Shown piece by piece: positions 36,015 through 44,401 of a stretch of DNA of 64,000 nt (position 1 is the first letter of the stretch; each line of letters begins with the position of its first letter). The position numbers were made by a program, and so were the translations under genes. The stretch comes from Deltaproteobacteria bacterium RIFCSPHIGHO2_02_FULL_40_28. Its GTDB lineage: Bacteria; UBA10199; 2-12-FULL-40-28. The stretch lies in contig MGRJ01000015.1 in NCBI GenBank assembly GCA_001798135.1, positions 1 to 64,000 of the forward strand, in the 5' to 3' direction. The notes below the pieces were generated by a model. That model had not been told where the DNA came from. It searched no databases and saw only the letters and a list, made by a program, of their open reading frames with translations.

Positions 36015-37382
36015 ATGTGTGGAATAATTGGTATTTTTAATCAGCCCGAGGCTGCAACCCTTGCTTATCTTGGTTTGTATGCTCTTCAGCACAGAGGGCA
36101 AGAAACGGGGGGGATTGTTACTTCCCATGAGGGGCAGCTTCATACTTTTAATGGTATGGGTTATGTGGCTGATATTTTTTCGGGGGATGTTTTAAGTCGT
36201 TTGCCAGGGAATAATGCTATTGGGCATGTAAGATATTCTACTTCAGGAGATTCCAACATTAGAAATTGCCAGCCTTTTACGATTAATTATTCTAGGGGTT
36301 ATCTCTCCGTTGCTCATAATGGAAATATTGTCAATGCAGCAAGGCTTCGAGCCGAATTTGAAGCTCATGGGGCTATTTTTCAATCGACCATGGATACCGA
36401 AGTTATTTTGCATTTACTGGCTGCTTCTAAAAAAGATGATTTAGTAGATCGACTCAAAGATGTTTTGCCTCAATTAAAAGGCGCTTACTGTCTTGTTTTT
36501 TTAACCGAATCACGCATGATTGCTGTACGTGATCCCCATGGTTTTCGTCCCTTAGTTCTAGGGAAAAAAGCAGATGGCTATATTATAGCCAGTGAAACTT
36601 CAGCTCTTGATTTGATTGAAGCCAAGTATGTACGTGCTCTTTTACCTGGAGAAATTGTGGTGTTTGATCAAAAAGGAATGAGTTCGTATCAATTAAATGG
36701 TGCAAAAAAGAAAGCTCATTGCATCTTCGAATATGTTTATTTTGCAAGGCCTGATAGCATTGTTTTTGATCGCAACGTTTATGAAATTAGAAAAGGCTTT
36801 GGGCGCATGTTGGCCAAAGAGCATCCCATCGAAGCTGATATGGTGGTGCCTGTTCCCGATTCGGGTGTACCCGCAGCTATTGGTTATTCAGAAGAATCGG
36901 GTCTTCCTTTCCAAATGGGATTAGTGAGAAATCACTATGTAGGTAGAACTTTCATCGAGCCCGAACAAGCCATTCGTCATTTTGGAGTTAAGGTCAAAAT
37001 CAACCCCGTGAAAGACCTGATGGTAGGTAAAAGAATTATTCTGATTGATGATTCCATTGTGAGAGGAACCACCAGCAAAAAAATTATTAAAATGGTTCGC
37101 GATGCAGGAGCCAGCGAGGTGCATATGCGTATTTCTTCTCCTCCAACGGGGTGGCCTTGTTTTTACGGTATTGATACACCAACACGCAAAGAACTCATTG
37201 CCTCACAAAAATCTGTTAAGGAAATTTGTGAGTTTATTGGTGCTGATAGTTTATCTTATCTTTCACAAGAATCCCTTTATTGGTTTGAAAAACAAAAACC
37301 AGGTGAATGGTTTTGTGACGCTTGTTTTACAGGTAATTATCCAGAGGGGGATGAAGAAATCCAAAAGGCTATCCAGGTTTAA
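36015..37382 (+). CDS. purF: Amidophosphoribosyltransferase
   Basis: The 455-residue enzyme commits PRPP to purine synthesis. MCGIIGIF gives Cys2 as N-terminal nucleophile after Met removal, with no long propeptide. The C-terminal PRTase domain has the PRPP loop LIDDSIVRGTT and, further on, SSPPTGWPCFYGID. Two late Cys (WFCDACF) may ligate an Fe-S cluster together with upstream Cys, as in Bacillus PurF. It starts 2 nt after purL and ends the pur cluster. Confidence 0.95.
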   Translation: MCGIIGIFNQPEAATLAYLGLYALQHRGQETGGIVTSHEGQLHTFNGMGYVADIFSGDVLSRLPGNNAIGHVRYSTSGDSNIRNCQPFTINYSRGYLSVAHNGNIVNAARLRAEFEAHGAIFQSTMDTEVILHLLAASKKDDLVDRLKDVLPQLKGAYCLVFLTESRMIAVRDPHGFRPLVLGKKADGYIIASETSALDLIEAKYVRALLPGEIVVFDQKGMSSYQLNGAKKKAHCIFEYVYFARPDSIVFDRNVYEIRKGFGRMLAKEHPIEADMVVPVPDSGVPAAIGYSEESGLPFQMGLVRNHYVGRTFIEPEQAIRHFGVKVKINPVKDLMVGKRIILIDDSIVRGTTSKKIIKMVRDAGASEVHMRISSPPTGWPCFYGIDTPTRKELIASQKSVKEICEFIGADSLSYLSQESLYWFEKQKPGEWFCDACFTGNYPEGDEEIQKAIQV

Positions 37383-37656
37383 AAAGCCCGATCTTCTTTT
37401 TGAGGCACCGTTAAATTTTTCATCCTTTCCTTGGCTTCTTCATCTTTGGCATTAATTTTTTTGAGAAATCGGTGTGTATACATCCGCATGCATTATATAT
37501 CTAAAAAACGAGGTTGGAAGAGTTTGTGTTTTCTTAAGAAAACGTGAATCAGTCGTTATTTTGTAATAATTAGTTTATATTTTATTATTAATGACAATTT
37601 AAAATTGTCTTATTTTTATAATAATAAACCTTGAATTAGTTTATTATAAATATATA
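37383..37656. other. AT-rich intergenic region before the AbiE-like operon
   Basis: A 274-nt non-coding stretch, much more AT-rich than the genes on both sides, separates the pur cluster from an accessory module. It holds three perfect or near-perfect palindromes: GTTTTCTTAAGAAAAC (37528-37543), GACAATTT-A-AAATTGTC (37593-37609) and ATAATAAAC-N9-GTTTATTAT (37621-37647). I see no gene in it. Confidence 0.7.
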
Positions 37657-37658
37657 AT
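37593..37658 (+). promoter_or_regulatory. abiE promoter and operator palindromes
   Basis: TTGAAT (37631-37636), a 16-bp spacer and TATAAT (37653-37658). The -35 lies in the 9-nt loop of the inverted repeat ATAATAAAC/GTTTATTAT (37621-37629, 37639-37647), and a second palindrome (37593-37609) lies about 20 nt upstream. AbiEi antitoxins are known to repress by binding inverted repeats at their promoter. Start point near 37665, just before the ATG at 37666. Confidence 0.6.
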
Positions 37659-39309
37659 GTCAATTATGGATGGTCATAAACAACAAAAATTAAACTTTTT
37701 ATTAAATAATTTACCCCCAGGTTGTGTTGTTGTTCAATCATGGCTAAGTAAAAATGATATATATCGGCAACTTGTGGAAGTATATTGTAAATCTGGCTGG
37801 CTGCAAAAGATAGGGCATGGGGCCTATGTTCGTCCAGGTGATGCCATTTTCTGGACCGGTGGCATTTATGCCATTCAGAAACAGTTAGAACTCCCAATAC
37901 ATGTTGGTGGCAGTACAGCATTACAGAGGCAGGGCTTAGCTCATTTTCTACCCTTAGGTGGAGGAGGATCTATTTTCCTCTTGGGACAACCACCTGTCAA
38001 ATTACCCAGATGGTTTAGAGAATATGATTGGAATGTAAAAATTCATTATTCAGCACTTCAACTTTTTAATCCTGCAATGGAAGCTGGTCTGACACAAGAA
38101 AATATTGGTCAATATACGATTACACTATCATCGCCTGAACGAGCGATCATGGAAGTGCTTCATTTTATACCTAAGGAAGAATCTCTCGAAAATGCAAAAT
38201 ATCTGATGGAAGGCTTAACTACCTTAAGGCCCAACTTTATCCAAAAATTACTGGAAAAATGTCGATCCGTAGAAGTGAAACGTCTTTTTCTATTTCTCGC
38301 TGAGGAATGCAAGCACGACTGGGTTAATGATCTAGACATAAGTCGCATAGATCTGGGCAAGGGAAAACGGGTTATTTTTCAACAAGGACGACTCGATCCG
38401 ATCTATAGCATTACGGTACCCAACAAACCATTTGTTGATTCCCGGCGCCAGATGCAGAACCTGCAAAATAGACGAAAAAAATCTCCCGCAGTCCGTTTGA
38501 TGTGTCCTGAACAAGGAACACAACTAACCTATGGCAAAGAACATGGTTGTTTTGGATCCATGCTCTATTTGGCCTTTGAGAGTGGATATCTTCCGGTCCT
38601 TGATCATCTTTTAAAGGAGTTTAAGATCGAGCAAAGGGGCTCAAAAGATTTTCAGAAGAGACTAAAAGAAAATTGGTTACCACATGTGCCGGGAAATAAT
38701 CTTAATGAGATAAATAAAAGAGCAAACAACACATTTGCCGCCTTAATTGAGCTTATGGTTGCTCAGCATCTCAAAGAGAATGGAGCCAAAATTGTTAATC
38801 TTGAAGCATGGAAACAGAAAAATTCTCGAATAAAAGTTCCTGATATTCATTATCAAAACAGCATTAAGAACCATTGGAATGCCGAAATAAAATATATCGA
38901 CCAATCCCCTGAATGGCAGGAAAATGTTGTAACCCAGTTGAAAACGGGAAAGCCTAAGGGAAGATGGTTTGGTGATGGGGAATTTATAAACTACTATTTT
39001 GGCAGAATTGCAGAAGCGAGTAAGCAGCTTGAATCACATCCATACGAAACAAGACAAGTGTGGCTTGTTTTTCATGCTAGGGCAAATTTTGAAAGGACTA
39101 TATTCGAGGAAAACTATCTTAAAAAACCGCCCCACTGGTTTGAGAATACAGAGGAACAAAAAAAAATTTTGGAAATGTTCGGTACAGACATTGCCAAAAC
39201 TACCCCATCAGAGTGGCTCAAAAAAGTTCCACAAATCATTTTGGCAACATTCAATTCATGGTCGCTTGAAAAGATAAAACGATATAAGACAAAAGATCTA
39301 ATTACATGA
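37657..39309 (+). CDS. AbiEi-type antitoxin fused to PD-(D/E)XK-like nuclease module
   Basis: Residues about 1-255 (550 total) form a complete AbiEi-type antitoxin: N-terminal winged-helix segment with GWLQKIGHGAYVRP, IHVGGSTALQRQGLAHFL, LSSPERAIMEVL, closing with SITVPNKPF. A linker (256-350) leads to an extra module: helix with E365 (LIELMVAQHL), D396 (VPDIHY), then E410-x-K412 (AEIKYI) and a later strand VWLVFHAR. This order and spacing match the PD-(D/E)XK nuclease core; the assignment is mine, from motif only. The gene overlaps the AbiEii toxin gene by 4 nt. A start at 37666 (three residues shorter) fits the promoter better. Plain AbiEi proteins are roughly half this length, so the fusion is unusual. 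Confidence 0.75.
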   Translation: MSIMDGHKQQKLNFLLNNLPPGCVVVQSWLSKNDIYRQLVEVYCKSGWLQKIGHGAYVRPGDAIFWTGGIYAIQKQLELPIHVGGSTALQRQGLAHFLPLGGGGSIFLLGQPPVKLPRWFREYDWNVKIHYSALQLFNPAMEAGLTQENIGQYTITLSSPERAIMEVLHFIPKEESLENAKYLMEGLTTLRPNFIQKLLEKCRSVEVKRLFLFLAEECKHDWVNDLDISRIDLGKGKRVIFQQGRLDPIYSITVPNKPFVDSRRQMQNLQNRRKKSPAVRLMCPEQGTQLTYGKEHGCFGSMLYLAFESGYLPVLDHLLKEFKIEQRGSKDFQKRLKENWLPHVPGNNLNEINKRANNTFAALIELMVAQHLKENGAKIVNLEAWKQKNSRIKVPDIHYQNSIKNHWNAEIKYIDQSPEWQENVVTQLKTGKPKGRWFGDGEFINYYFGRIAEASKQLESHPYETRQVWLVFHARANFERTIFEENYLKKPPHWFENTEEQKKILEMFGTDIAKTTPSEWLKKVPQIILATFNSWSLEKIKRYKTKDLIT

Positions 39310-40217
39310 CGTATAAAAAATATTTCGATCAAGCGAAGTTATTGCTTCGGGTTTTACCACATGTTGCAAAAGAAGATTGCTTTGCCCTGAAGGGCGGGAC
39401 AGCAATCAACCTTTTTGTAAGAGAAATGTCACGACTTTCAATTGATATTGATCTTGCGTATCTTCCAGTTGAAGAGAGGGCAGAATCATTAAAAAATATG
39501 GGGCAGGCTTTGGATCGTATTACCAAAGAAATAAATTTTCTTTACAAAGTAACTCCTCAAAAGACAACAGAGCAGCTAATCACATTTACTTCCAAGCTTC
39601 TTATTACCTCAAAAGAGGGCATTGTTAAAATTGAACCCAATACTGTATTCCGTGGTAGCGTATTTCCTGCCGAAAGACGCAATCTGGTCAAAACTGCCGA
39701 GGACAAGTTTGAACTATCAACGACCGTTAAAATACTTTCAGTGGCTGATCTCTACGGAAGTAAGCTTTGTGCGGCACTTGACCGTCAGCATCCTCGTGAC
39801 CTTTTTGATGCAATGATGCTTCTTAAAAATGAGGGGATTAATGAAAAGATACGAAAAGCATTCGTTATTTACCTAGCAGGACATAATCGTCCTACGCATG
39901 AATTGCTTGATCCAAATTTTAAAGATATTGAACAAGAATATGAAAGTGATTTTCGTGGCATGGTGGAAACAGATGTGTCTTGTGAGGATCTTATTCAATG
40001 TCAAAAAAACCTGCCCAGCATAATCAGGAAGAAACTTTCAAAAGACGAAAAAAATTTTCTTATGGACCTCAGCGAAGGGCACCCGAGATGGAGTTTATTG
40101 GGTATTAATGGAGTCGCAAAACTTCCTGCCCTTGAATGGAAACTTCGGAATATTAACAAAATGGATTCAACGAAACGCATGGAACAGTTACACAAACTTA
40201 CTACCATTTTGGAGTAA
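39306..40217 (+). CDS. AbiEii/AbiGii-family nucleotidyltransferase toxin
   Basis: The 303-residue protein has the DNA-polymerase-beta-like nucleotidyltransferase signature of AbiEii: FALKGGTAINLF (G30-G31) and the metal site SIDIDL (D47, D49), plus DLYGSKLCAALDRQHPRDLFDA, the conserved second motif. AbiEii toxins are nucleotidyltransferases and relatives modify tRNA; the substrate here is unknown. All core residues are intact. It is translationally coupled to the antitoxin-fusion gene by an ATGA overlap. It is followed after 94 nt by a second toxin-antitoxin pair with its own promoter. Confidence 0.88.
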   Translation: MTYKKYFDQAKLLLRVLPHVAKEDCFALKGGTAINLFVREMSRLSIDIDLAYLPVEERAESLKNMGQALDRITKEINFLYKVTPQKTTEQLITFTSKLLITSKEGIVKIEPNTVFRGSVFPAERRNLVKTAEDKFELSTTVKILSVADLYGSKLCAALDRQHPRDLFDAMMLLKNEGINEKIRKAFVIYLAGHNRPTHELLDPNFKDIEQEYESDFRGMVETDVSCEDLIQCQKNLPSIIRKKLSKDEKNFLMDLSEGHPRWSLLGINGVAKLPALEWKLRNINKMDSTKRMEQLHKLTTILE

Positions 40218-40275
40218 ATATACCTGGTCCTTCGCGATAAGGATGTACCCATCTGCGGTGGAAAATAACACCCTC

Positions 40276-40305
40276 TTGACAAACCAGACCAGACCAGACT
40301 ATAAT
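40276..40305 (+). promoter_or_regulatory. Consensus promoter of phd/PIN pair, leaderless
   Basis: A perfect TTGACA (40276-40281) and perfect TATAAT (40300-40305) are 18 bp apart, and the spacer contains ACCAG three times in tandem (about 40283-40297). The expected start point, 7 nt after the -10, is the A of the ATG at 40312. The tandem repeats are a plausible antitoxin operator. Confidence 0.75.
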
Positions 40306-40311
40306 TAATCT

Positions 40312-40545
40312 ATGAAAATGTTGAATATCTCACAAGCCAAAGCCCAACTTTCCTCGGTCATTGAACAAGTTTTAACCAAGGGGGAAGCCTTTCTCATTGG
40401 CAAGGCTGGCAAACCGGTAGCTAAAATCATTCGTTACGAACCAGCGCGTAAAAACAACCGTTTGGGTTTGTTTGCCGGGAAAATTAAAATTGCCAAAAAC
40501 TTCGATGAATGGCCAAATGATATTGGTGAATCTTTAGGACTATGA
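40312..40545 (+). CDS. Phd/YefM-family antitoxin
   Basis: The 77-residue antitoxin reads NISQAKAQLSSVIEQVLTKGEAFLIGKAGKPVAKI, the Phd/YefM DNA-binding fold, followed by a short toxin-binding tail with FDEWPNDIGESLGL. It neutralises the PIN toxin encoded 4 nt inside its end and should repress its own consensus promoter. No ribosome site is present; the ATG coincides with the expected transcript start. An ATG two codons later is an alternative start. Confidence 0.9.
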   Translation: MKMLNISQAKAQLSSVIEQVLTKGEAFLIGKAGKPVAKIIRYEPARKNNRLGLFAGKIKIAKNFDEWPNDIGESLGL

Positions 40546-40919
40546 AGCTCCTTCTCGACACCCATGTATTACTTTGGGCTCTTTCATCAAAACATGACTT
40601 ATCAACACTCGTTAGAGAAGCTTTAGAATCTGACAGCAATGTTATTTTTGTAAGCTTAGCATCCCTTTGGGAACTCAAAATCAAAGAAGGTTTGGGCAAG
40701 GTGCATTTACCTAAGAATTTTTACAGCTCTCTGGAGCCAGCAGGGTATGAATTACTTCCTATTCAACTGGGTCACATTGAAGGAATAGGAAAATTACCAC
40801 CCCATCACCGCGATCCTTTCGATCGCTTGCTTATTGCCCAAGCCAAGGCAGAACAACTTCTCTTGGCTACACGAGACGAAAACATTAAAAAATACGATGT
40901 GAATATTTTGTGGGCTTAA
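40542..40919 (+). CDS. vapC: PIN-domain toxin (VapC type)
   Basis: The 125-residue toxin shows LLLDTHVLLW (first Asp), SLWELKIK (Glu), RDPFDRLLIAQA (Asp) and LLATRDENI (last Asp), a complete acidic PIN site. This subgroup (HHRDPFDRLLIAQA) usually pairs with Phd-type antitoxins, as here. It is a predicted ribonuclease with unknown target. It lies beside the AbiE-like operon, so two toxin-antitoxin pairs are stacked between purF and topA. Confidence 0.9.
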   Translation: MKLLLDTHVLLWALSSKHDLSTLVREALESDSNVIFVSLASLWELKIKEGLGKVHLPKNFYSSLEPAGYELLPIQLGHIEGIGKLPPHHRDPFDRLLIAQAKAEQLLLATRDENIKKYDVNILWA

Positions 40920-40958
40920 GACTTGCTGTAGGCTATACTTCAAATCTTGTATTAAATT

Positions 40959-43499
40959 ATGAAAAATAATGCTCTCGTTATTGTTGAATCGCCTACCAAA
41001 GCTAAAACCATTAGGAAATTTTTGCCAAAAAATTTTAAGGTTTTGGCCAGCATGGGACATGTGCGTGATTTGCCTCAATCAGCCTCCGAAATCCCGGCAA
41101 GTCTTAAAAAAGAAGCCTGGGCTAAAATAGGTGTGAATGTTGAACAAAATTTTGAACCTCTTTATGTAGTTCCCAAGGGAAAATCTAAAATCATTAAAGA
41201 ACTTAAAGATGAACTGAAAGAGGCGAGTGAACTCTATCTCGCCACAGACGAAGACCGCGAAGGTGAAAGTATCTCGTGGCATTTAATCCAGCTTTTAAAG
41301 CCCAAAATTCCCATCAAGCGCATGGTGTTTCATGAAATTACCAAAGAAGCCATTACTGAGGCTTTGGATCATTGCAGAGATTTAAATACGGGGCTTGTGC
41401 AGGCTCAAGAAACCAGACGTATTTTAGACCGTTTAGTTGGATATTCTCTTTCTCCTCTTTTGTGGAAAAAAATTGCTTATGGTTTATCGGCGGGGCGTGT
41501 TCAATCAGCAGGTTTGCGTTTGATTGTTGATCGTGAAAGAGCCAGGCGCGCCTTTAAAAAAGCAATTTATTGGGATTTAAAAGCATTGCTTTCAAAAAGC
41601 TCTTCTTCTTTTGAAGCTCATCTGGCAGCCATTCAGGGTAAAAGAATTGCCAGTGGAAAAGACTTTGATGAAAAAACAGGTCGTCTTGCAACTGATGCTT
41701 ACTTGATTGATGAAAAAAAGGCCCACGAATTACTGGAAAGTTTAAAGAAGGCTCAGTGGAAAATAGGTTCTGTTGAAGAAAAACTTGTTACAAATAAACC
41801 TCTCCCTCCTTTTATTACTTCTACCTTGCAACAAGAGGCTAATCGTAAATTAGGTCTCTCCGCTCGTGATACAATGCGTGTTGCTCAAAGGCTTTATGAA
41901 GAAGGTTTAATTACCTACATGAGAACAGATTCACCTTTTCTTTCTGGGGAAGGATTATCGGGAGCAAGAAGCAATATTGTTTCTCTTTTTGGAGAAGAAT
42001 ATTTAAGCCCCGAGCCAAGACAATACATTTCAAAATCAAAAATGGCTCAGGAAGCTCACGAAGCCATTCGTCCTGCAGGCTCTCCCTTTATTCATCCTAA
42101 GGACACTGGATTAACAGGAAGAGAATTTGATCTTTATGACTTAATCTGGAAACGCACTGTGGCCAGCCAAATGACAGATGCAAAAAAGAATCAAATGAGA
42201 GTAGAAATCAAAGCAGGGGATTGTCTTTTTGTTGCCAATGGTTCCCGTATTGTTTTTCCTGGTTTCTTACGAGCCTACGTTGAAGGGAGTGATGATCCAG
42301 AAGCAGCTCTTGAAAATCGCGATGTCATTTTACCTCCCTTGAAAACAGATGATGTGGTTACACTTTCTAACCTGGATCCAGAAAAACATGAAACCCAACC
42401 ACCAGCCCGTTATACAGAAGCAAGCCTGGTGCAAGCCTTAGAGGCAGAAGGGATTGGCCGTCCTTCTACTTATGCAAGCATTATCGATACAGTGATCAAT
42501 CGTGGATATGTAAAAAAAATTGGAAAGGCCTTGGTGCCTACTTTTACTGGCATAGGGGTGGTTCAATTTTTAGAAAAACATTTTTCTAATTTAGTTGATT
42601 ATAAATTTACTTCCCAAATGGAAGAAGCTTTGGATGAAATTGCCGATGGGAAAAGGGAATATTTACCTTACTTGAAAGATTTTTATCTGGCTAAAGATGG
42701 GCTTCAAACTCAAATTACAAAAAAAGAAAAAAGTATTGATGCTAAAAGTTCCAGGAAAGTTGATTTTGATTTGGCGAGTGATTTAGAAATTCGCATTGGC
42801 CGCTATGGACCTTACTTGGTAAAAAGCGGAAGCGATGACGAAGAAAATACCCACGTTTCTTTGCCAGAAGATTTACCTCCTGCCGACTTAGATGCTGTAA
42901 AGATTGCAGAGCTTATTGAGAATTATCAAAAAGGACCCACCTCTTTAGGCCTTGATCCTCAAACCAGTAAACAAATTTATGTTTTAACCGGCCGCTTTGG
43001 CCCCTATGTTCAATTAGGAGAGGTTACAGAAAACGAGCCAAAACCAAAAAGAGCTTCTATTCCAAAAGGGATGGATTTTAAAACGATCACTCTAGGAGAG
43101 GCTATCTCTTTACTGAGTTTTCCAAGGCAACTAGGAACTCATCCACAATCTGGAAAACCCATTTTAGCTAATTTTGGACGCTTTGGCCCCTATGTTCAAT
43201 GTGGGGATGATTTTAGATCCATCAAAAAAGAAGATAATGTTTTAACCATTACCTTGGAACGGGCGCTAGAATTACTGGCTCAAGAAAAAAAGGCTGGCAG
43301 AGGCAAGAAAGTTATTAAAGAACTGGGACAAGATCAGGGAGGTGCCAAAGTAACCATTTACAGTGGCATGTACGGACCCTATGTTAAAAGAGGGGCAACC
43401 AACGTTTCACTTCCCAAGGATGTAAAAGCCGAAGATTTTACCTTGGAGCAGGCGATAGCCCTTCTTTCTACAAAGAAAAGCAAGAAAAAGAAATCATGA
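40959..43499 (+). CDS. topA: DNA topoisomerase I
   Basis: The 846-residue type IA topoisomerase relaxes negative supercoils. It has TOPRIM at the start (ALVIVESPTKAKTI, then DEDREGESI), and catalytic Y320 in ITYMRTDS. After residue 600 there are no zinc ribbons; instead four repeats with (R/M)(F/Y)GPY motifs appear (RYGPYLVKSG, RFGPYVQLGE, RFGPYVQCGD, MYGPYVKRGA), the C-terminal repeat form seen in many bacteria. The gene ends in a basic tail and overlaps hemC by 4 nt. Confidence 0.95.
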   Translation: MKNNALVIVESPTKAKTIRKFLPKNFKVLASMGHVRDLPQSASEIPASLKKEAWAKIGVNVEQNFEPLYVVPKGKSKIIKELKDELKEASELYLATDEDREGESISWHLIQLLKPKIPIKRMVFHEITKEAITEALDHCRDLNTGLVQAQETRRILDRLVGYSLSPLLWKKIAYGLSAGRVQSAGLRLIVDRERARRAFKKAIYWDLKALLSKSSSSFEAHLAAIQGKRIASGKDFDEKTGRLATDAYLIDEKKAHELLESLKKAQWKIGSVEEKLVTNKPLPPFITSTLQQEANRKLGLSARDTMRVAQRLYEEGLITYMRTDSPFLSGEGLSGARSNIVSLFGEEYLSPEPRQYISKSKMAQEAHEAIRPAGSPFIHPKDTGLTGREFDLYDLIWKRTVASQMTDAKKNQMRVEIKAGDCLFVANGSRIVFPGFLRAYVEGSDDPEAALENRDVILPPLKTDDVVTLSNLDPEKHETQPPARYTEASLVQALEAEGIGRPSTYASIIDTVINRGYVKKIGKALVPTFTGIGVVQFLEKHFSNLVDYKFTSQMEEALDEIADGKREYLPYLKDFYLAKDGLQTQITKKEKSIDAKSSRKVDFDLASDLEIRIGRYGPYLVKSGSDDEENTHVSLPEDLPPADLDAVKIAELIENYQKGPTSLGLDPQTSKQIYVLTGRFGPYVQLGEVTENEPKPKRASIPKGMDFKTITLGEAISLLSFPRQLGTHPQSGKPILANFGRFGPYVQCGDDFRSIKKEDNVLTITLERALELLAQEKKAGRGKKVIKELGQDQGGAKVTIYSGMYGPYVKRGATNVSLPKDVKAEDFTLEQAIALLSTKKSKKKKS

Positions 43500-44401
43500 A
43501 AAAAATCCGCATTGGAACTCGTGGCTCCAAACTGGCCCTTTGGCAGGCTCATCATGTGGCGCGTTTGCTCAAGGCGTCTTGCCTTGATTGTGAATGCGAA
43601 ATTGTGGTGATTAAAACCTCAGGTGATTTAATTAACGATAAAGCTTTAACTCATCTGGGTGGCAAGGGTTTATTTGTACGTGAAATTGAAGAAGCGCTTC
43701 TTTCTCAAAAAATTGATATAGCTGTGCATAGTGTAAAAGATCTACCCTATCAATTGCCTCCAGGACTTCATTTGTCTTGTATTTTAGAGCGAGAAGATCC
43801 TCATGATGTTCTGATTGCACAAAAAGGATTAACCTTAAATACACTTCCTGCTAAAGCTAGAGTGGGAAGTGCGAGTCCTAGAAGAATTTGCCAGTTAAAG
43901 CTTGTTAGAAACGACCTCAATTATGTTTTACTTCGTGGCAATGTTGATACACGTATTCAAAAATTAAAAGAAGGACATTATGGAGCCATTATTTTAGCCA
44001 AGGCTGCTCTTAAAAGGATGGGCTATGAAAATCTAGATTATGAAACACTCAAAATTATTCCCTGTGCAGGGCAGGGGGCTATTGGAATTGAAGTAAAAAA
44101 CGATGTTTTAAAAAAATATTTAAAACCCATCAATCATTTGAAAACCTTTGAAGAAGTAAATCTTGAAAGGGAGTTTTTAAAAAGTGTAAAAGCCACTTGC
44201 CAATCACCCTTGGGATGTTTTGTAGAAAAAAGAGAAAATCAATTTCACTTAAAGCTATTTTTATCAGACTTAGAAAATAAAAATGTGCTTTGTGAAAATT
44301 ATTCATTATCTTTAGCAGGAGCTGCAAAAGAAGTGGGGCATATAGCCATGCAGATTTTAAAAAATAAATGGGTCCAAAATTTATTTAGTGCCTGTGATTA
44401 A
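43496..44401 (+). CDS. hemC: Hydroxymethylbilane synthase (porphobilinogen deaminase)
   Basis: The 301-residue enzyme polymerises four porphobilinogens in heme synthesis. It starts IRIGTRGSKLALWQA, has VHSVKDLP, GSASPRR and LRGNVDTR, and the dipyrromethane cofactor Cys is C235 in ATCQSPLG. It overlaps topA by 4 nt and the convergent lipase gene by 21 nt. Heme supply fits with the cytochrome c maturation genes at 50.7-53 kb. No other heme genes are in the window. Confidence 0.95.
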   Translation: MKKIRIGTRGSKLALWQAHHVARLLKASCLDCECEIVVIKTSGDLINDKALTHLGGKGLFVREIEEALLSQKIDIAVHSVKDLPYQLPPGLHLSCILEREDPHDVLIAQKGLTLNTLPAKARVGSASPRRICQLKLVRNDLNYVLLRGNVDTRIQKLKEGHYGAIILAKAALKRMGYENLDYETLKIIPCAGQGAIGIEVKNDVLKKYLKPINHLKTFEEVNLEREFLKSVKATCQSPLGCFVEKRENQFHLKLFLSDLENKNVLCENYSLSLAGAAKEVGHIAMQILKNKWVQNLFSACD

